From contig JAFDKH010000063.1 of the NCBI GenBank assembly GCA_019307065.1, positions 1 through 43,273 of the forward strand: a stretch of 43,273 nucleotides of DNA, given 5' to 3'. Below the pieces are notes generated by a model that worked only from the letters and a program-made list of their open reading frames with translations, ran no database searches and had not been told where the DNA came from. This DNA comes from Deltaproteobacteria bacterium (GTDB taxonomy: Bacteria > Myxococcota > B64-G9). This document shows, in pieces, positions 31,605 to 40,381 of this stretch (the stretch's first letter is position 1; each line of letters begins with the position of its first letter). Position numbers and translations under genes: made by a program.

Positions 31605-32921
31605 GTGAAAAAAATATTGGTGTTGGGTGCCGGATTAGTCTCTCGTCCACTGGTTCGATATTTGCTGGATCACGGCTACCAAGTCACGGTTGCCAGCCGG
31701 ACAGTATCTAAGGCCGAAAACCTAATCGATAATCACCCGGCTGGACAAGCGCTGGCCCTGAACGTCGACGATCAGCCGGCCATGCATCGCCTGATCGGCG
31801 AGTGCGATGTAGCCATAAGTTTGCTGCCGGCCGCGCGTCATATCGATGTCGCCCGGAGTTGCCTCGACCAGGGTAAGCACATGGCCACGACTTCTTATGT
31901 CAGCCCGCAGATGCGCGCGCTTGATTCTGAAGCCAGGCAGAAAGGCCTGTTGTTGCTCAATGAAATGGGGGTCGACCCCGGTATCGATCACATGTCGGCC
32001 ATGAAAGTTATCCACACAGAAGAGCGGGCCGGGGGAACATTGATTGGCTTCTCCTCCTGGTGCGGAGGGCTGCCGGCCCCCGAAGCCAACGATAATCCTT
32101 TCGGCTACAAGTTCTCCTGGAGCCCCAAGGGAGTACTAATCGCCGCACGCAACAGCGCCCGCTACTTGAAAAACGGTGAAACTATCGAAGTATCTCCCGA
32201 TCGACTTTTCAGCGATCCGGCCATGGTGGATATTCCAGGCGTCGGCAAGTTCGAAGGCTATCCCAACCGCGATTCGGTCGCCTATATTGACACCTACAAA
32301 TTCTCAGATCAGGTCACGAACATGTTCCGCGGAACGCTGCGCAATCTGGGACACTGTGTGCTGTACACTCAGTTGATCAAACTGGGATTGATCGAGGATG
32401 AGCCCAAGCAGTCTTTTGCCGGCCTGACCTACCTGGGCCTGATGGAAAAACTTTTTTCAAAACCGATAAAAGAAACAATTCCTGCCAAACTAAATATCAG
32501 CGCAGATGAATCTCCGCTGGCTGCCATGGAATACATCGGTTTGCTTGAAGATCGGCAGATCGACATTGAGCAAGGCTCTTTGATGGATATCCTGGCCGAT
32601 CGAATGAATAAGACCCTCACCTACAAGCCCGGCGAACGTGATATGCTGTTGATGCGTCACGACATCACGTTTACCTACGACAATAATCGGCGCAAGGAGT
32701 GCATTACTGCGACTATGATCGACTACGGCATCCCGAACGGCGACAGCTCGATGGCCCGAACGGTTTCACTTCCGGCCGCGATCGGAGTGCGCATGTTACT
32801 AGAAGACCGCATCAAGTTGAGCGGGGTCCACACCCCGGTAGTCGCAGAAGTCTACGATCCTGTGCTTGAAGAACTCGAACAAATGAATATTTGCTTTTCC
32901 GAAAGCCGGTCGACAGTCTAA
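31605..32921 (+). CDS. saccharopine dehydrogenase (AASS C-half / LYS9 type)
   Basis: 438 residues from a GTG at 31605 with AAGGAGG upstream. N-terminal Rossmann motif VLGAGLVSRPLVRYLLDHGY (5-24), then LLPAARHIDVARSCLDQGKH, MGVDPGIDHMSAMKVIH and SWCGGLPAPEANDNPFGYKF, all typical of the glutamate-forming saccharopine dehydrogenase. Reaction: saccharopine plus NAD to 2-aminoadipate semialdehyde plus glutamate. It is the partner of the preceding LKR gene. An aminoadipate semialdehyde dehydrogenase is not encoded nearby. Intact full length. Confidence 0.9.
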   Translation: MKKILVLGAGLVSRPLVRYLLDHGYQVTVASRTVSKAENLIDNHPAGQALALNVDDQPAMHRLIGECDVAISLLPAARHIDVARSCLDQGKHMATTSYVSPQMRALDSEARQKGLLLLNEMGVDPGIDHMSAMKVIHTEERAGGTLIGFSSWCGGLPAPEANDNPFGYKFSWSPKGVLIAARNSARYLKNGETIEVSPDRLFSDPAMVDIPGVGKFEGYPNRDSVAYIDTYKFSDQVTNMFRGTLRNLGHCVLYTQLIKLGLIEDEPKQSFAGLTYLGLMEKLFSKPIKETIPAKLNISADESPLAAMEYIGLLEDRQIDIEQGSLMDILADRMNKTLTYKPGERDMLLMRHDITFTYDNNRRKECITATMIDYGIPNGDSSMARTVSLPAAIGVRMLLEDRIKLSGVHTPVVAEVYDPVLEELEQMNICFSESRSTV

Positions 32922-32947
32922 ACTGTCGCCGTTAGGGGGAGACTTTA

Positions 32948-33325
32948 TTGGCTGGTTCTTGGAAAAAGTCCTGGGTAGTCAGATCGTACCCGGATGCTGT
33001 AATCCGGATGATTAAGTTCATGCCGCGCGTATATGTTGACGGCTCTGAGGCTGGAGTACTCGGTTGGGTCGGACGCACTTTCTCCCATCAACGCAGAGAT
33101 TTCAAGCCCAAGCCTCCCGAGTTGACGGTCGACAAAGGCAATCGTCTCATTTTCCAGCATCCTTTACTGACACCCTTTACTTACACCGTCGAGGTCCAGG
33201 CCGAAGACGAAAACACTCGAGTTGAAGTGCAGGTAAAAGTATCCGGGACCACCCGGGACACCAGCGCCGGCGAGCAAGTGGTTGCGCTGTTCTTTGCACT
33301 GACAAAGGCTCTCGAACCGGACTAG
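32948..33325 (+). CDS. small protein of unknown function
   Basis: 125 residues from a TTG at 32948 with GGGGGA upstream; an in-frame ATG at about residue 21 is an alternative. The sequence (SWVVRSYPDAVIRMIKF, GWVGRTFSHQRRDFKPKPPE, YTVEVQAEDENTRVEVQVKV, a final helix VVALFFALTKALEPD) suggests a strand-rich domain closed by a long helix, reminiscent of SRPBCC-type folds. I cannot assign a family. It has no signal peptide. Its stop shares the four bases CTAG with the convergent response-regulator gene. Confidence 0.6.
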   Translation: MAGSWKKSWVVRSYPDAVIRMIKFMPRVYVDGSEAGVLGWVGRTFSHQRRDFKPKPPELTVDKGNRLIFQHPLLTPFTYTVEVQAEDENTRVEVQVKVSGTTRDTSAGEQVVALFFALTKALEPD

Positions 33326-34140
33326 GTCGCGCGGTTCACCCTTCCAAGAAACGCGCTGAGGGCCTCAAACACGTCGACATCTCTCTTCAACAGCGGTCGA
33401 TAAATGACCTTACCGGCTCCGTGATGAATAGCTTCCACGGCACCACCAAGGCCGCGCTCTCCGGCTACGACCACAAAACGCACGCCCGGGTTGACAAGCA
33501 GAGTACCTCGTAAAAAACACGCCTCGGCATTGTCTCGCTCAAGAATTCCGAGGTCGCAGACCAGGGCTTCGGCCTGCTTATTGCGAATCATTTCGAGCAC
33601 ATCCGACACCTTGTCAACCTCGAACGCCAGGTGGCCAAGCAATCTGATCCCCGAAATTAGTTTATTACGAGTTGCTTCAATCGGCTCACATATTATTACC
33701 CGCAGGCGGCCTGTCTTGGACTTTGGCGGTGAACTTACCTGGCCAATTCGTTTTCGTCGGTTTTCGAGTACTTCGGAAACTTTATCTTCGAGATCGGAAG
33801 TCTCGAAAGGTTTGACTATGTAATCATCAACTCCGATGGCCATGGCCTCTTCGGCCGATTCTCTGGACGCATAAGCGGTTATCAACAGAGTGCCCATGGT
33901 TTCATCTTTGGCTTTGGCACTCCGAATTACATCCAGGCCGGTCACTCCCGGCAGATTCTTATCGGCAATTAACAGGTCAAATGGTTCTTTGAGCAATAAA
34001 GCAATAGCCTTTTCTCCGTCATCGGCATAAACGAGGAAGAACCCCGGCCGGTCAAGTACGTTGCGGATTACTTCCCAAACAACTAACTCGTCATCGACAA
34101 CCAGAATCCGGCTAGGAAGTTTTTCGCTTGATGCATTCAC
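33322..34140 (-). CDS. response regulator with one intact and one degenerate receiver
   Basis: About 272 residues from a GTG at 34140 (GGGAGG 14 bases upstream); an ATG at 34200 would add 20 residues. The first receiver is intact: ILVVDDE (acidic pair), the phospho-acceptor Asp60 in LLIADKNLPG, the conserved Thr in LLITAYAS and the Lys in YIVKPFE. After a linker (RRKRIGQVSSPPKSKTG), a second receiver-like domain starts at RVIICEPIEA and lacks the acidic pair and the Lys (VIYRPLLKRD). There is no DNA-binding or enzymatic output domain. The divergent neighbour at 34308 is a degenerate GGDEF protein and may be its partner. Confidence 0.8.
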   Translation of the reverse strand: MNASSEKLPSRILVVDDELVVWEVIRNVLDRPGFFLVYADDGEKAIALLLKEPFDLLIADKNLPGVTGLDVIRSAKAKDETMGTLLITAYASRESAEEAMAIGVDDYIVKPFETSDLEDKVSEVLENRRKRIGQVSSPPKSKTGRLRVIICEPIEATRNKLISGIRLLGHLAFEVDKVSDVLEMIRNKQAEALVCDLGILERDNAEACFLRGTLLVNPGVRFVVVAGERGLGGAVEAIHHGAGKVIYRPLLKRDVDVFEALSAFLGRVNRAT

Positions 34141-34252
34141 GTTAATCCAAACCACCTCCCCGATAAGGTAAGCATCAACTATTTTAGTCATCAGCTTCAA
34201 TTATCGCAAGATAGTTCTGAAACCATCAAATCTGTGAGTTTTCCAGGAACTA

Positions 34253-34281
34253 TTGCGTAAGTTACAATCTGCGGCTATGCT
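34253..34281 (+). promoter_or_regulatory. predicted promoter of the GAF/degenerate-GGDEF gene
   Basis: TTGCGT (34253-34258), a 17-base spacer and TATGCT (34276-34281) lie 26 bases before the GTG at 34308, which has GGAAGGG upstream. The -35 is a weak match. Confidence 0.35.
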
Positions 34282-34307
34282 CTGCTGACAATAACGGAAG
34301 GGTACCC

Positions 34308-35363
34308 GTGGCCGATTTTCCAAGAAAACAGGGACACCTTAATCAAGAACAGTTGCTCAAAGGATTTTTGAACATCATCAAGCGCTGTCAGTGCGAATTG
34401 ATTGATCTTGATCGCAGTGAAATCCAGTTCTCTTGCCTTACAAACCTGGCTGGTGTTGTCAGCGGCTCCTCGGCGATATTGATGCTGGCTAGCGAGAACG
34501 GGAGTCAACTCGATCTGGAACTTGCCTCGAGCCCGCTGACTTGTGATCCAAACCTGTTACACTTACGGCTTTCTGTCGACGATCAAGAAAAGATATTCCT
34601 GAGCGCCTCACGCCTGGCAACTCTGAGCTGCTTTTCCAAGATGGCCGCGGCCGCCTTCGGGCGAGACGATCTTTTTGCTCGAGCCCTGGTTCAAGAAAAC
34701 CGGATTGTCGGAGCTTTGCTGCTCGTGCCGCCCAAAGATCGCCCGCTGAGTGCCGAAGAAAACGAAATTCTGCACCCCCTGGCCGCCCAAATAGACACAA
34801 TCCTGGAATCAGCTGAAGTTTTTGCAAGCATGCTTCAACAATCGATGATTGACGACCTGACCGGCATGTTCAATCACCGCTACTATCGTAATCGCATCCC
34901 GGCCGAGCTCTCGCGCGCCTCCCGGCACGGGCACCCATTGTCGCTGCTATTTTGTGAAGTCGATGACTTTGGGATCTATGTTCAGGAAAACGGTCGACTG
35001 GCGGCCAATCTACTGATTAGCGAGTTCGGCCAATACCTGAAGTCGCGTCCACATCGTGATGACATACTATTCTGTTTCAGGGCGTCAGATATCCCTGTTC
35101 GTTTTGGAGAAAATCAATTCATCGTTATTCTGCCCGAGACACCCAAGGACGGGGCAATTACAAAGGCCAAGCGCCTGGCTCAAGCCGTAGAGTCGACCCC
35201 GTTTATCGGTCGACAATCACAGCCATCCGGAAAAGTGACCGTCAGCGTCGGGATTGCCTCGTTTCCCGATAGCGCTTCGGACGCAGTTGCCATTTTAGAG
35301 GCTGCCGATCAGGCCTTGCTCCAGGCAAGTAAAAACGGCGGCAACCAGGTAGTGGCAGTCTGA
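34308..35363 (+). CDS. GAF plus degenerate GGDEF protein with intact I-site
   Basis: 351 residues from a GTG at 34308. Residues 15-170 look like a GAF-type sensor (ENRIVGALLLVPPKDRPLSA, EENEILHPLAAQIDTIL). Residues 180-350 are GGDEF-like: DDLTGMFNHRYYRNRIPAEL, LSLLFCEVDDFG, and the end VTVSVGIASFPD plus ADQALLQASKNGGNQV. The active-site loop is GENQF (267-271) instead of GGDEF, losing the catalytic acid and a glycine, and the usual GH..GD loop is replaced. The inhibitory I-site RASD is conserved at 258-261, five residues upstream. I infer a c-di-GMP-binding effector rather than a cyclase. A strong terminator follows. Confidence 0.82.
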   Translation: MADFPRKQGHLNQEQLLKGFLNIIKRCQCELIDLDRSEIQFSCLTNLAGVVSGSSAILMLASENGSQLDLELASSPLTCDPNLLHLRLSVDDQEKIFLSASRLATLSCFSKMAAAAFGRDDLFARALVQENRIVGALLLVPPKDRPLSAEENEILHPLAAQIDTILESAEVFASMLQQSMIDDLTGMFNHRYYRNRIPAELSRASRHGHPLSLLFCEVDDFGIYVQENGRLAANLLISEFGQYLKSRPHRDDILFCFRASDIPVRFGENQFIVILPETPKDGAITKAKRLAQAVESTPFIGRQSQPSGKVTVSVGIASFPDSASDAVAILEAADQALLQASKNGGNQVVAV

Positions 35364-35388
35364 AGTCGCTGACAGCCGAAAGAGACAA

Positions 35389-35417
35389 GGGGCCCGCCCA
35401 GGCGGGCCCCTTTTATT
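35389..35417 (+). terminator. rho-independent terminator
   Basis: A perfect ten-base-pair GC stem (GGGGCCCGCC / GGCGGGCCCC) with a very short loop is followed by TTTTATT, 25 bases after the GGDEF-like gene. It also lies just beyond the end of the convergent matrixin gene; in that direction the T-run is weaker, so it may act both ways. Confidence 0.85.
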
Positions 35418-35425
35418 ATTGAGCA

Positions 35426-38400
35426 CTATGGGTAAATGAAGGTTACGCCGTTGGTGTCCGATATTTCGAGAGTCACACTACTGGGGTCGCAGGGCCCGAT
35501 GGCATAATACATGGTGGCGTCGACTACGTCGGGGTGGTCTAGACCTAGCAAGTGCCCTTGTTCGTGGGTTGCAACTCCCTCGATATCAGTCACCGGATCA
35601 GACCAGCAACCGCCCGCGCCTGCCTCGGCGTTGGTCCCATAAGCAACGCCGTTATTTACGACGATATCGGCGTCGGTCATGCGATAAAAGGTAATTCCGT
35701 TGGTGTCCATTGTGTCAAAGGAGTCGTAGGCAGGTACACAGGCCGCCAGGGTCCCGGTGCCCAACTCGCCGTCGGGATCGTTGAAAGACATTGTATTATG
35801 ACCATCCCAACTCCTGAATCCGCTGAGGCTTGTCTCGGCTTCCTCGGCGAATGTAATGCTGGCGGTCGGGACATCCTCCCAATGCTGGAAGCCATTGCGG
35901 AAGGCATTCCGCGCCTCGGCCTGAGTCAGCCCGGTCTGCGAGTTGCCGGTCACGAACCTGAATTCGACCGGATCACCCGGGAAATTGTTGAACCATTTTC
36001 GGGGAGGACTGAGCAACTCGAAGACATCGGTCGTGCCGATAGTAACCGTCGACGGTCCGTCGATGTTGTTGCCTTCACTAGACTCGCTGACGGCCTGCAG
36101 GGTATCCGCCTGAACGTAGGCCGAGTATTCGCCCGGACCGGCATCCGACAGCACCAGACTGACCGTAATGCTGTCCCCCATGGCCAACCCATCGTAGCTC
36201 TCGTTCCAGTCGCCGGCCTGACCGGTCGACGGCGTCGTTTCCTCGTCGATATAGAGATCGACCTGGAAAGAAGTGATGCAATCAACGTTGCCCTGATTGG
36301 AGACTTCGAAGTTGTAATGAATGTCGTTGCCGGCCGCAACCGTGTCGAACTCGGAGAAATACAAGTCGACTTGCCCGCCGGCCAGTCTCAGCGGCACAAC
36401 ATCGTTCCAGGTATTGACTCCGTCGGTGATCTCCAAATCGAGTAAATACTGGAACTCGTCGGCCCCAGCAGCAACAGTTATTTGATAACCGCTGGCCGAA
36501 TCTGTCTGGCCGGCGTTGATCGTGCCGTAAGTCCCGCTAGCCTGGCCAACAGTCACGTCGGCATCGCTCGAAGACAAAGTAGCCACGACATTGGTAGCCG
36601 CCAGGGCCCCGTCATTGGCCAGGGTAATCGTCATGCTGGCGGCATCTCCCGGATCGACGCCGGCAGGATTGGTGGTGTGTGAATCGTAGCGCAGTTCAGT
36701 CGCCTGGCAGCCACGCGGTTGAATCATTGCCGCAACACCAATAACTACCCAGGTACCTTCACTTTGATCCCAGAGCAGCCCATTGCTCCATGAATCACCG
36801 CTCCCATCATCGGACAGCGGCGCAAAATGATCTTCTGGAAAGCCGGTCAAATCACTTTGCGATTCAACAAAAGCAAAGAAAGTGTCGTTTTCCTTGAAAG
36901 TCAAGGGAGTCGACAAGTTGAAAGTATGGTCAATCAGATCGGTGCCGGAAACGCTCGACCAGCTCGATGTTGCCAACAGCTGGTCGGGTGCGCCGGCGAG
37001 ATACGAGTAGATCTTTACCCTGAAGTTACTCGAGCTGGGATTGGCAACAGTTTTGTGTATCTGGACCTGAACCGCGGTCATGGTAAACGAAGTCGAGTCA
37101 ACCGCGAAATAGTTGCCAAACATATCATTGGCCGCCAGGGGTATAATATAATAAGGGGTACCGTTATCGACGACCAGGCCGTGATTGTCCTGCGTACAAC
37201 CCGAACCCTGGACATACAAACCAAAGGCATGCGTCCATGAACCACCGGTCCCATCGCTGCTATCGACCCGCATACCATAAATTCCATACGCGTTGGCATC
37301 CGGCTGAACCGAGAAGCTGGGACTATTGGAAGCCGTGCCGCCTGTAGTAATGTTTCCATAAGAGGCAGTGTCTGTGACAATCACCATCTCGGGCTGATCG
37401 CAACTCAGCACCCCGCCAACCGAGGCGGCATCCGAGAACCCTCGATTGCGCAGGGTTGTGCTTATCGAGCTAGCCGTGCCGGGCTGGATTGTGGCTGGTG
37501 AGTGATCACTGAGTTCGAGCCAGGGGCCGTCGCCGCAACCCTCTACGCGCAATTGCCAGTTGCCGTTTATGTAGCCATAGCCGCTCTCACTGGAGTCATA
37601 CAAGTAACCGCCCATGTATGGAATCAAGACCGGCAGCGAGTAGATCGGCAAGAAGGCGTCGCCTGCTCCCTCTGAATCGGTTTCCTGCTGGTGGGAACGA
37701 ACCGCTGCAAAGAAGAGCTGCCCTTGAGTAAGGGAAACCGGTGTGGTCAGGACAAAAGTCTGCCAGGCGATCTCTTGCGGGTCGGTCTCCGGATCACAGC
37801 CACCCTGACGATCAATTGTAACGGGATCGCTCGAAGCCAATTCGGCTCCGACCGAACCTTCGTCGTCGGCGTAGATATGCAGCGAATACTGTCCCTGGTC
37901 GCCGCCGTTACCGCAATCGAAATCATAAAAGGCCGCCTTGGCCTGAATAACCGTGTAAGAAGTCGATTCGACAAAGAAAACATTCAGGGCTTCGTCGTTC
38001 ATATCAATCAGATAGGCCCCGCCGAATTCATCGTTGTCGATCACCAGCTCGGCGTTCGGATCTACCCCGGAGCAACTTCCGCAGCCTTCGTCGGTCAGGT
38101 AGTTGCAGTTATTATCCTTGTCATCGCCGCAGATCTCGGGTGCGCCCGGGTAAGTCTGATCGTCATCGTCGTCGCAGTCGTCCCCGCCGCAGGCTTCATC
38201 ACCGTAACCATCGTCGTCCTGGTCGCGCGGATCGCCAATGCAAAAACCATTCTCACAATGATCGTTGACGATGCACTCGTTTCCATGAACGCAGGAATTG
38301 CCATCGTTGGGCGGATATTCACAGCCAGTCTGCGCATCGCACTCGTTGTCGGTGCACGGATTGGTATCGTCGCAAACCATCCCAGTGCCTACACATAACC

Positions 38401-40381
38401 CGTCGTCGCAGTGATCGTTTTCGGTGCAGGCATTGCCGTCGGCACAGCTGTTGTTGTCATCCGCGATAAATACGCAGCCCTGGCCGGCCACACAGGTGTC
38501 GTTAGTGCAGTCGTTTTCGTCGTCGCAGTCGGGGGCGCCGGTGCCGCTTATGCACTCGCCCGAGCTGCAATAGTCGCCGCCGGTACAAGGATCGTCGTCA
38601 GTGCAACTGTTGTTGTTGTCGTTGGTGAAGATACAACCCTGACCGGCGACACAACTGTCATCGGTGCAGTCTTCGCCGTCATCGCAAACCAGGCTCTCGC
38701 TTCCCGGCTGGCAACTGCCGCCGGAACACTGATCGCCGATGGTGCAGGGGTCTTGATCGTCGCAGAAAAGATCGTTGGGATCGTGCTGGCAACCATCAAC
38801 CGGATGGCATGAATCGGTGGTGCAAATCTCGGGATCATCGCATTCAAGCGGGGTTCCCGGTTGACACTCGCTGCCGACACAAGTTTCTAAGCCGTCACAG
38901 ACGTCATCGTTGTCGCAATCTTCGTTGCCTGAGCAAGCCTGACAACCAGGATCGTTGGCGTCGAGCAAACCGTCGCAATCGTTATCGAGCCCATCCGTGC
39001 AAGTCCCGGCGGCCGAGAGCCCTTCGAAGGTAGTCGGATTAATCTGGCCGGCAGTGGCCACTGTGCAACCGGCGATGGCTTCGCTGCCGGAATCACAGCA
39101 ATCATCACCGGCGAAGCAACCTTCGGCCACATGACCATCTGCATCAGCGTCCAGGGGAACACCCTGGCAGTTGCCGCCCCCGCAGATGTCGTCCATGGTG
39201 CAGGGGTCGGCATCGTTACAGCTAGCGGTGTTATGCGTATTGGTGCAACCGATGTCCGGGTCGCAGTCGTCGTCTGTGCATACATTGTCGTCGTCGCAAT
39301 CGAAGGCACTCGCGCCCGCCTGGCATTCACCGCCGCTGCAAAAATCGTCCTCGCTGCACGGATCGCCGTCATCACAGGGTCCGCTGTTTTCGGCGTTGAC
39401 GCAGCCCAGCGAAATATTGCATGAGTCGTCGGTACATACGTTGTTGTCCTCACAATCGCGGGCGGAACCCGGCACGCAGCCGCCGTCCAAGCAGGTGTCG
39501 TTGACCGTACAGGCATTGCCGTCGTCGCAAGGATCTGTATTGTTGTTGTTTACGCAGCCGGTCTGCTCGTTACAGAAATCCGTGGTGCACTCGTTGTCAT
39601 CATCACAGTCTAACATCGACCCGCCCATGCAGCTGCCCTGACTGCAAGCGTCATTCTCGGTGCACTGGTTGCCGTCGTCGCAGGGCGCTACATTGAAGGA
39701 GTTGACGCAACCCAGGGCATCGTCGCAGCGATCGGTCGTACAGAGATTGTTATCGTCGCAATCCCTGACCGAATCACCGGCGCAGACACCGTTCTGGCAG
39801 TGGTCATTGGTCGAACACTCCTGGCCGTCATCGCAAGTGTCTGAGTTGTTGGTAAAGACGCACCCACTGGACGGATCGCAACTATCATCGGTACACAGGT
39901 TGGAGTCGTCGCACGTTATCGGTGTGCCACCCTGGCAGGCGCCGGCGGAACAAGTTTCCCCGACAGTACAGGCGCTGTTGTCGTCGCAACTGGCAGTGTT
40001 GGGGATATGCGTACAGCCCTGAACATCGTCACAACGATCTTCAGTACATTCATTGTCATCGTCGCAATCCTGGGTCGACTGCCCGACACAAACGCCATTG
40101 TTACAGCGATCGTTGATCGAACACTGCTGGCCGTCATCGCAGGCCGCCAGGTTATTGTTGTGGATACACTTGCCCCAGTCGCAGAAGTCATCGGTGCAAA
40201 TATTGTCGTCGTCGCATTCGGTGTTATTGGTGCACTCTTCCTGGCCGCCATCAACATCGCCGTCGCTGCCGCCGTCTACCGGAACGTTAGTGCCGCTCGA
40301 GCAGCCGAAACCGCCCAGCCCTATCAGGCAAACCGCCAGGCAGCAAAATAAAAAACCTTTGGATTCGATCAGGCGGATCAT
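35426..40381 (-). CDS. giant Cys-rich lipoprotein with C-terminal matrixin metalloprotease
   Basis: 1651 residues. A lipoprotein signal with GFGC near residue 27 opens the protein. Residues about 45-740 are roughly eleven Cys-rich repeats (CDDGNxCTxNDxC, then CDDDNxCTxDxCD) of the Dickkopf/EGF-like kind seen in myxobacterial surface proteins. They are interrupted by MopE-type metal-binding motifs (GTCTDGLDNDCDG; DDCDDDDDQTYPGAPEICGD). Residues about 770-1440 hold NEW3/CARDB-like beta-sandwiches. The C-terminal 200 residues are a metzincin/matrixin domain with the zinc site HEQGHLLGLDH (1606-1616) and a Met-turn (DATMYY). It should be a surface-anchored protease. The gene is coupled by ATGA to the small secreted protein encoded before it. 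Confidence 0.88.
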   Translation of the reverse strand: MIRLIESKGFLFCCLAVCLIGLGGFGCSSGTNVPVDGGSDGDVDGGQEECTNNTECDDDNICTDDFCDWGKCIHNNNLAACDDGQQCSINDRCNNGVCVGQSTQDCDDDNECTEDRCDDVQGCTHIPNTASCDDNSACTVGETCSAGACQGGTPITCDDSNLCTDDSCDPSSGCVFTNNSDTCDDGQECSTNDHCQNGVCAGDSVRDCDDNNLCTTDRCDDALGCVNSFNVAPCDDGNQCTENDACSQGSCMGGSMLDCDDDNECTTDFCNEQTGCVNNNNTDPCDDGNACTVNDTCLDGGCVPGSARDCEDNNVCTDDSCNISLGCVNAENSGPCDDGDPCSEDDFCSGGECQAGASAFDCDDDNVCTDDDCDPDIGCTNTHNTASCNDADPCTMDDICGGGNCQGVPLDADADGHVAEGCFAGDDCCDSGSEAIAGCTVATAGQINPTTFEGLSAAGTCTDGLDNDCDGLLDANDPGCQACSGNEDCDNDDVCDGLETCVGSECQPGTPLECDDPEICTTDSCHPVDGCQHDPNDLFCDDQDPCTIGDQCSGGSCQPGSESLVCDDGEDCTDDSCVAGQGCIFTNDNNNSCTDDDPCTGGDYCSSGECISGTGAPDCDDENDCTNDTCVAGQGCVFIADDNNSCADGNACTENDHCDDGLCVGTGMVCDDTNPCTDNECDAQTGCEYPPNDGNSCVHGNECIVNDHCENGFCIGDPRDQDDDGYGDEACGGDDCDDDDDQTYPGAPEICGDDKDNNCNYLTDEGCGSCSGVDPNAELVIDNDEFGGAYLIDMNDEALNVFFVESTSYTVIQAKAAFYDFDCGNGGDQGQYSLHIYADDEGSVGAELASSDPVTIDRQGGCDPETDPQEIAWQTFVLTTPVSLTQGQLFFAAVRSHQQETDSEGAGDAFLPIYSLPVLIPYMGGYLYDSSESGYGYINGNWQLRVEGCGDGPWLELSDHSPATIQPGTASSISTTLRNRGFSDAASVGGVLSCDQPEMVIVTDTASYGNITTGGTASNSPSFSVQPDANAYGIYGMRVDSSDGTGGSWTHAFGLYVQGSGCTQDNHGLVVDNGTPYYIIPLAANDMFGNYFAVDSTSFTMTAVQVQIHKTVANPSSSNFRVKIYSYLAGAPDQLLATSSWSSVSGTDLIDHTFNLSTPLTFKENDTFFAFVESQSDLTGFPEDHFAPLSDDGSGDSWSNGLLWDQSEGTWVVIGVAAMIQPRGCQATELRYDSHTTNPAGVDPGDAASMTITLANDGALAATNVVATLSSSDADVTVGQASGTYGTINAGQTDSASGYQITVAAGADEFQYLLDLEITDGVNTWNDVVPLRLAGGQVDLYFSEFDTVAAGNDIHYNFEVSNQGNVDCITSFQVDLYIDEETTPSTGQAGDWNESYDGLAMGDSITVSLVLSDAGPGEYSAYVQADTLQAVSESSEGNNIDGPSTVTIGTTDVFELLSPPRKWFNNFPGDPVEFRFVTGNSQTGLTQAEARNAFRNGFQHWEDVPTASITFAEEAETSLSGFRSWDGHNTMSFNDPDGELGTGTLAACVPAYDSFDTMDTNGITFYRMTDADIVVNNGVAYGTNAEAGAGGCWSDPVTDIEGVATHEQGHLLGLDHPDVVDATMYYAIGPCDPSSVTLEISDTNGVTFIYP
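38100..40240 (-). repeat. array of Cys-rich repeats in the matrixin lipoprotein gene
   Basis: About eleven imperfect units of roughly 150 bases encode the alternating CDDGNxCTxND and CDDDNxCTxDxCD modules. The nucleotide-level similarity makes the region prone to recombination and to assembly collapse. It also creates long open frames on the opposite strand that are not genes. Confidence 0.8.

Noticed and set aside
35552..36445. 297-residue + strand frame opposite the matrixin domain
   Set aside because: It lies antisense to the zinc-site and CARDB-coding region, has no signal or recognisable domain, and its codon pattern follows the other strand.
37691..38812. Long hydrophobic open frames on the + strand opposite the Cys-rich repeats
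   Set aside because: They are mirror frames of the GAC/TGC-rich repeat units (reverse complement gives GTC/GCA, hence Val/Ala runs). They lack ribosome sites, and the minus-strand protein with its zinc site and lipobox is clearly the real gene.
38100..40240. Regular repeats that could suggest a CRISPR array
   Set aside because: The units are imperfect, keep one coding frame throughout and encode conserved Cys patterns; there are no identical repeats with unique spacers and no cas genes.
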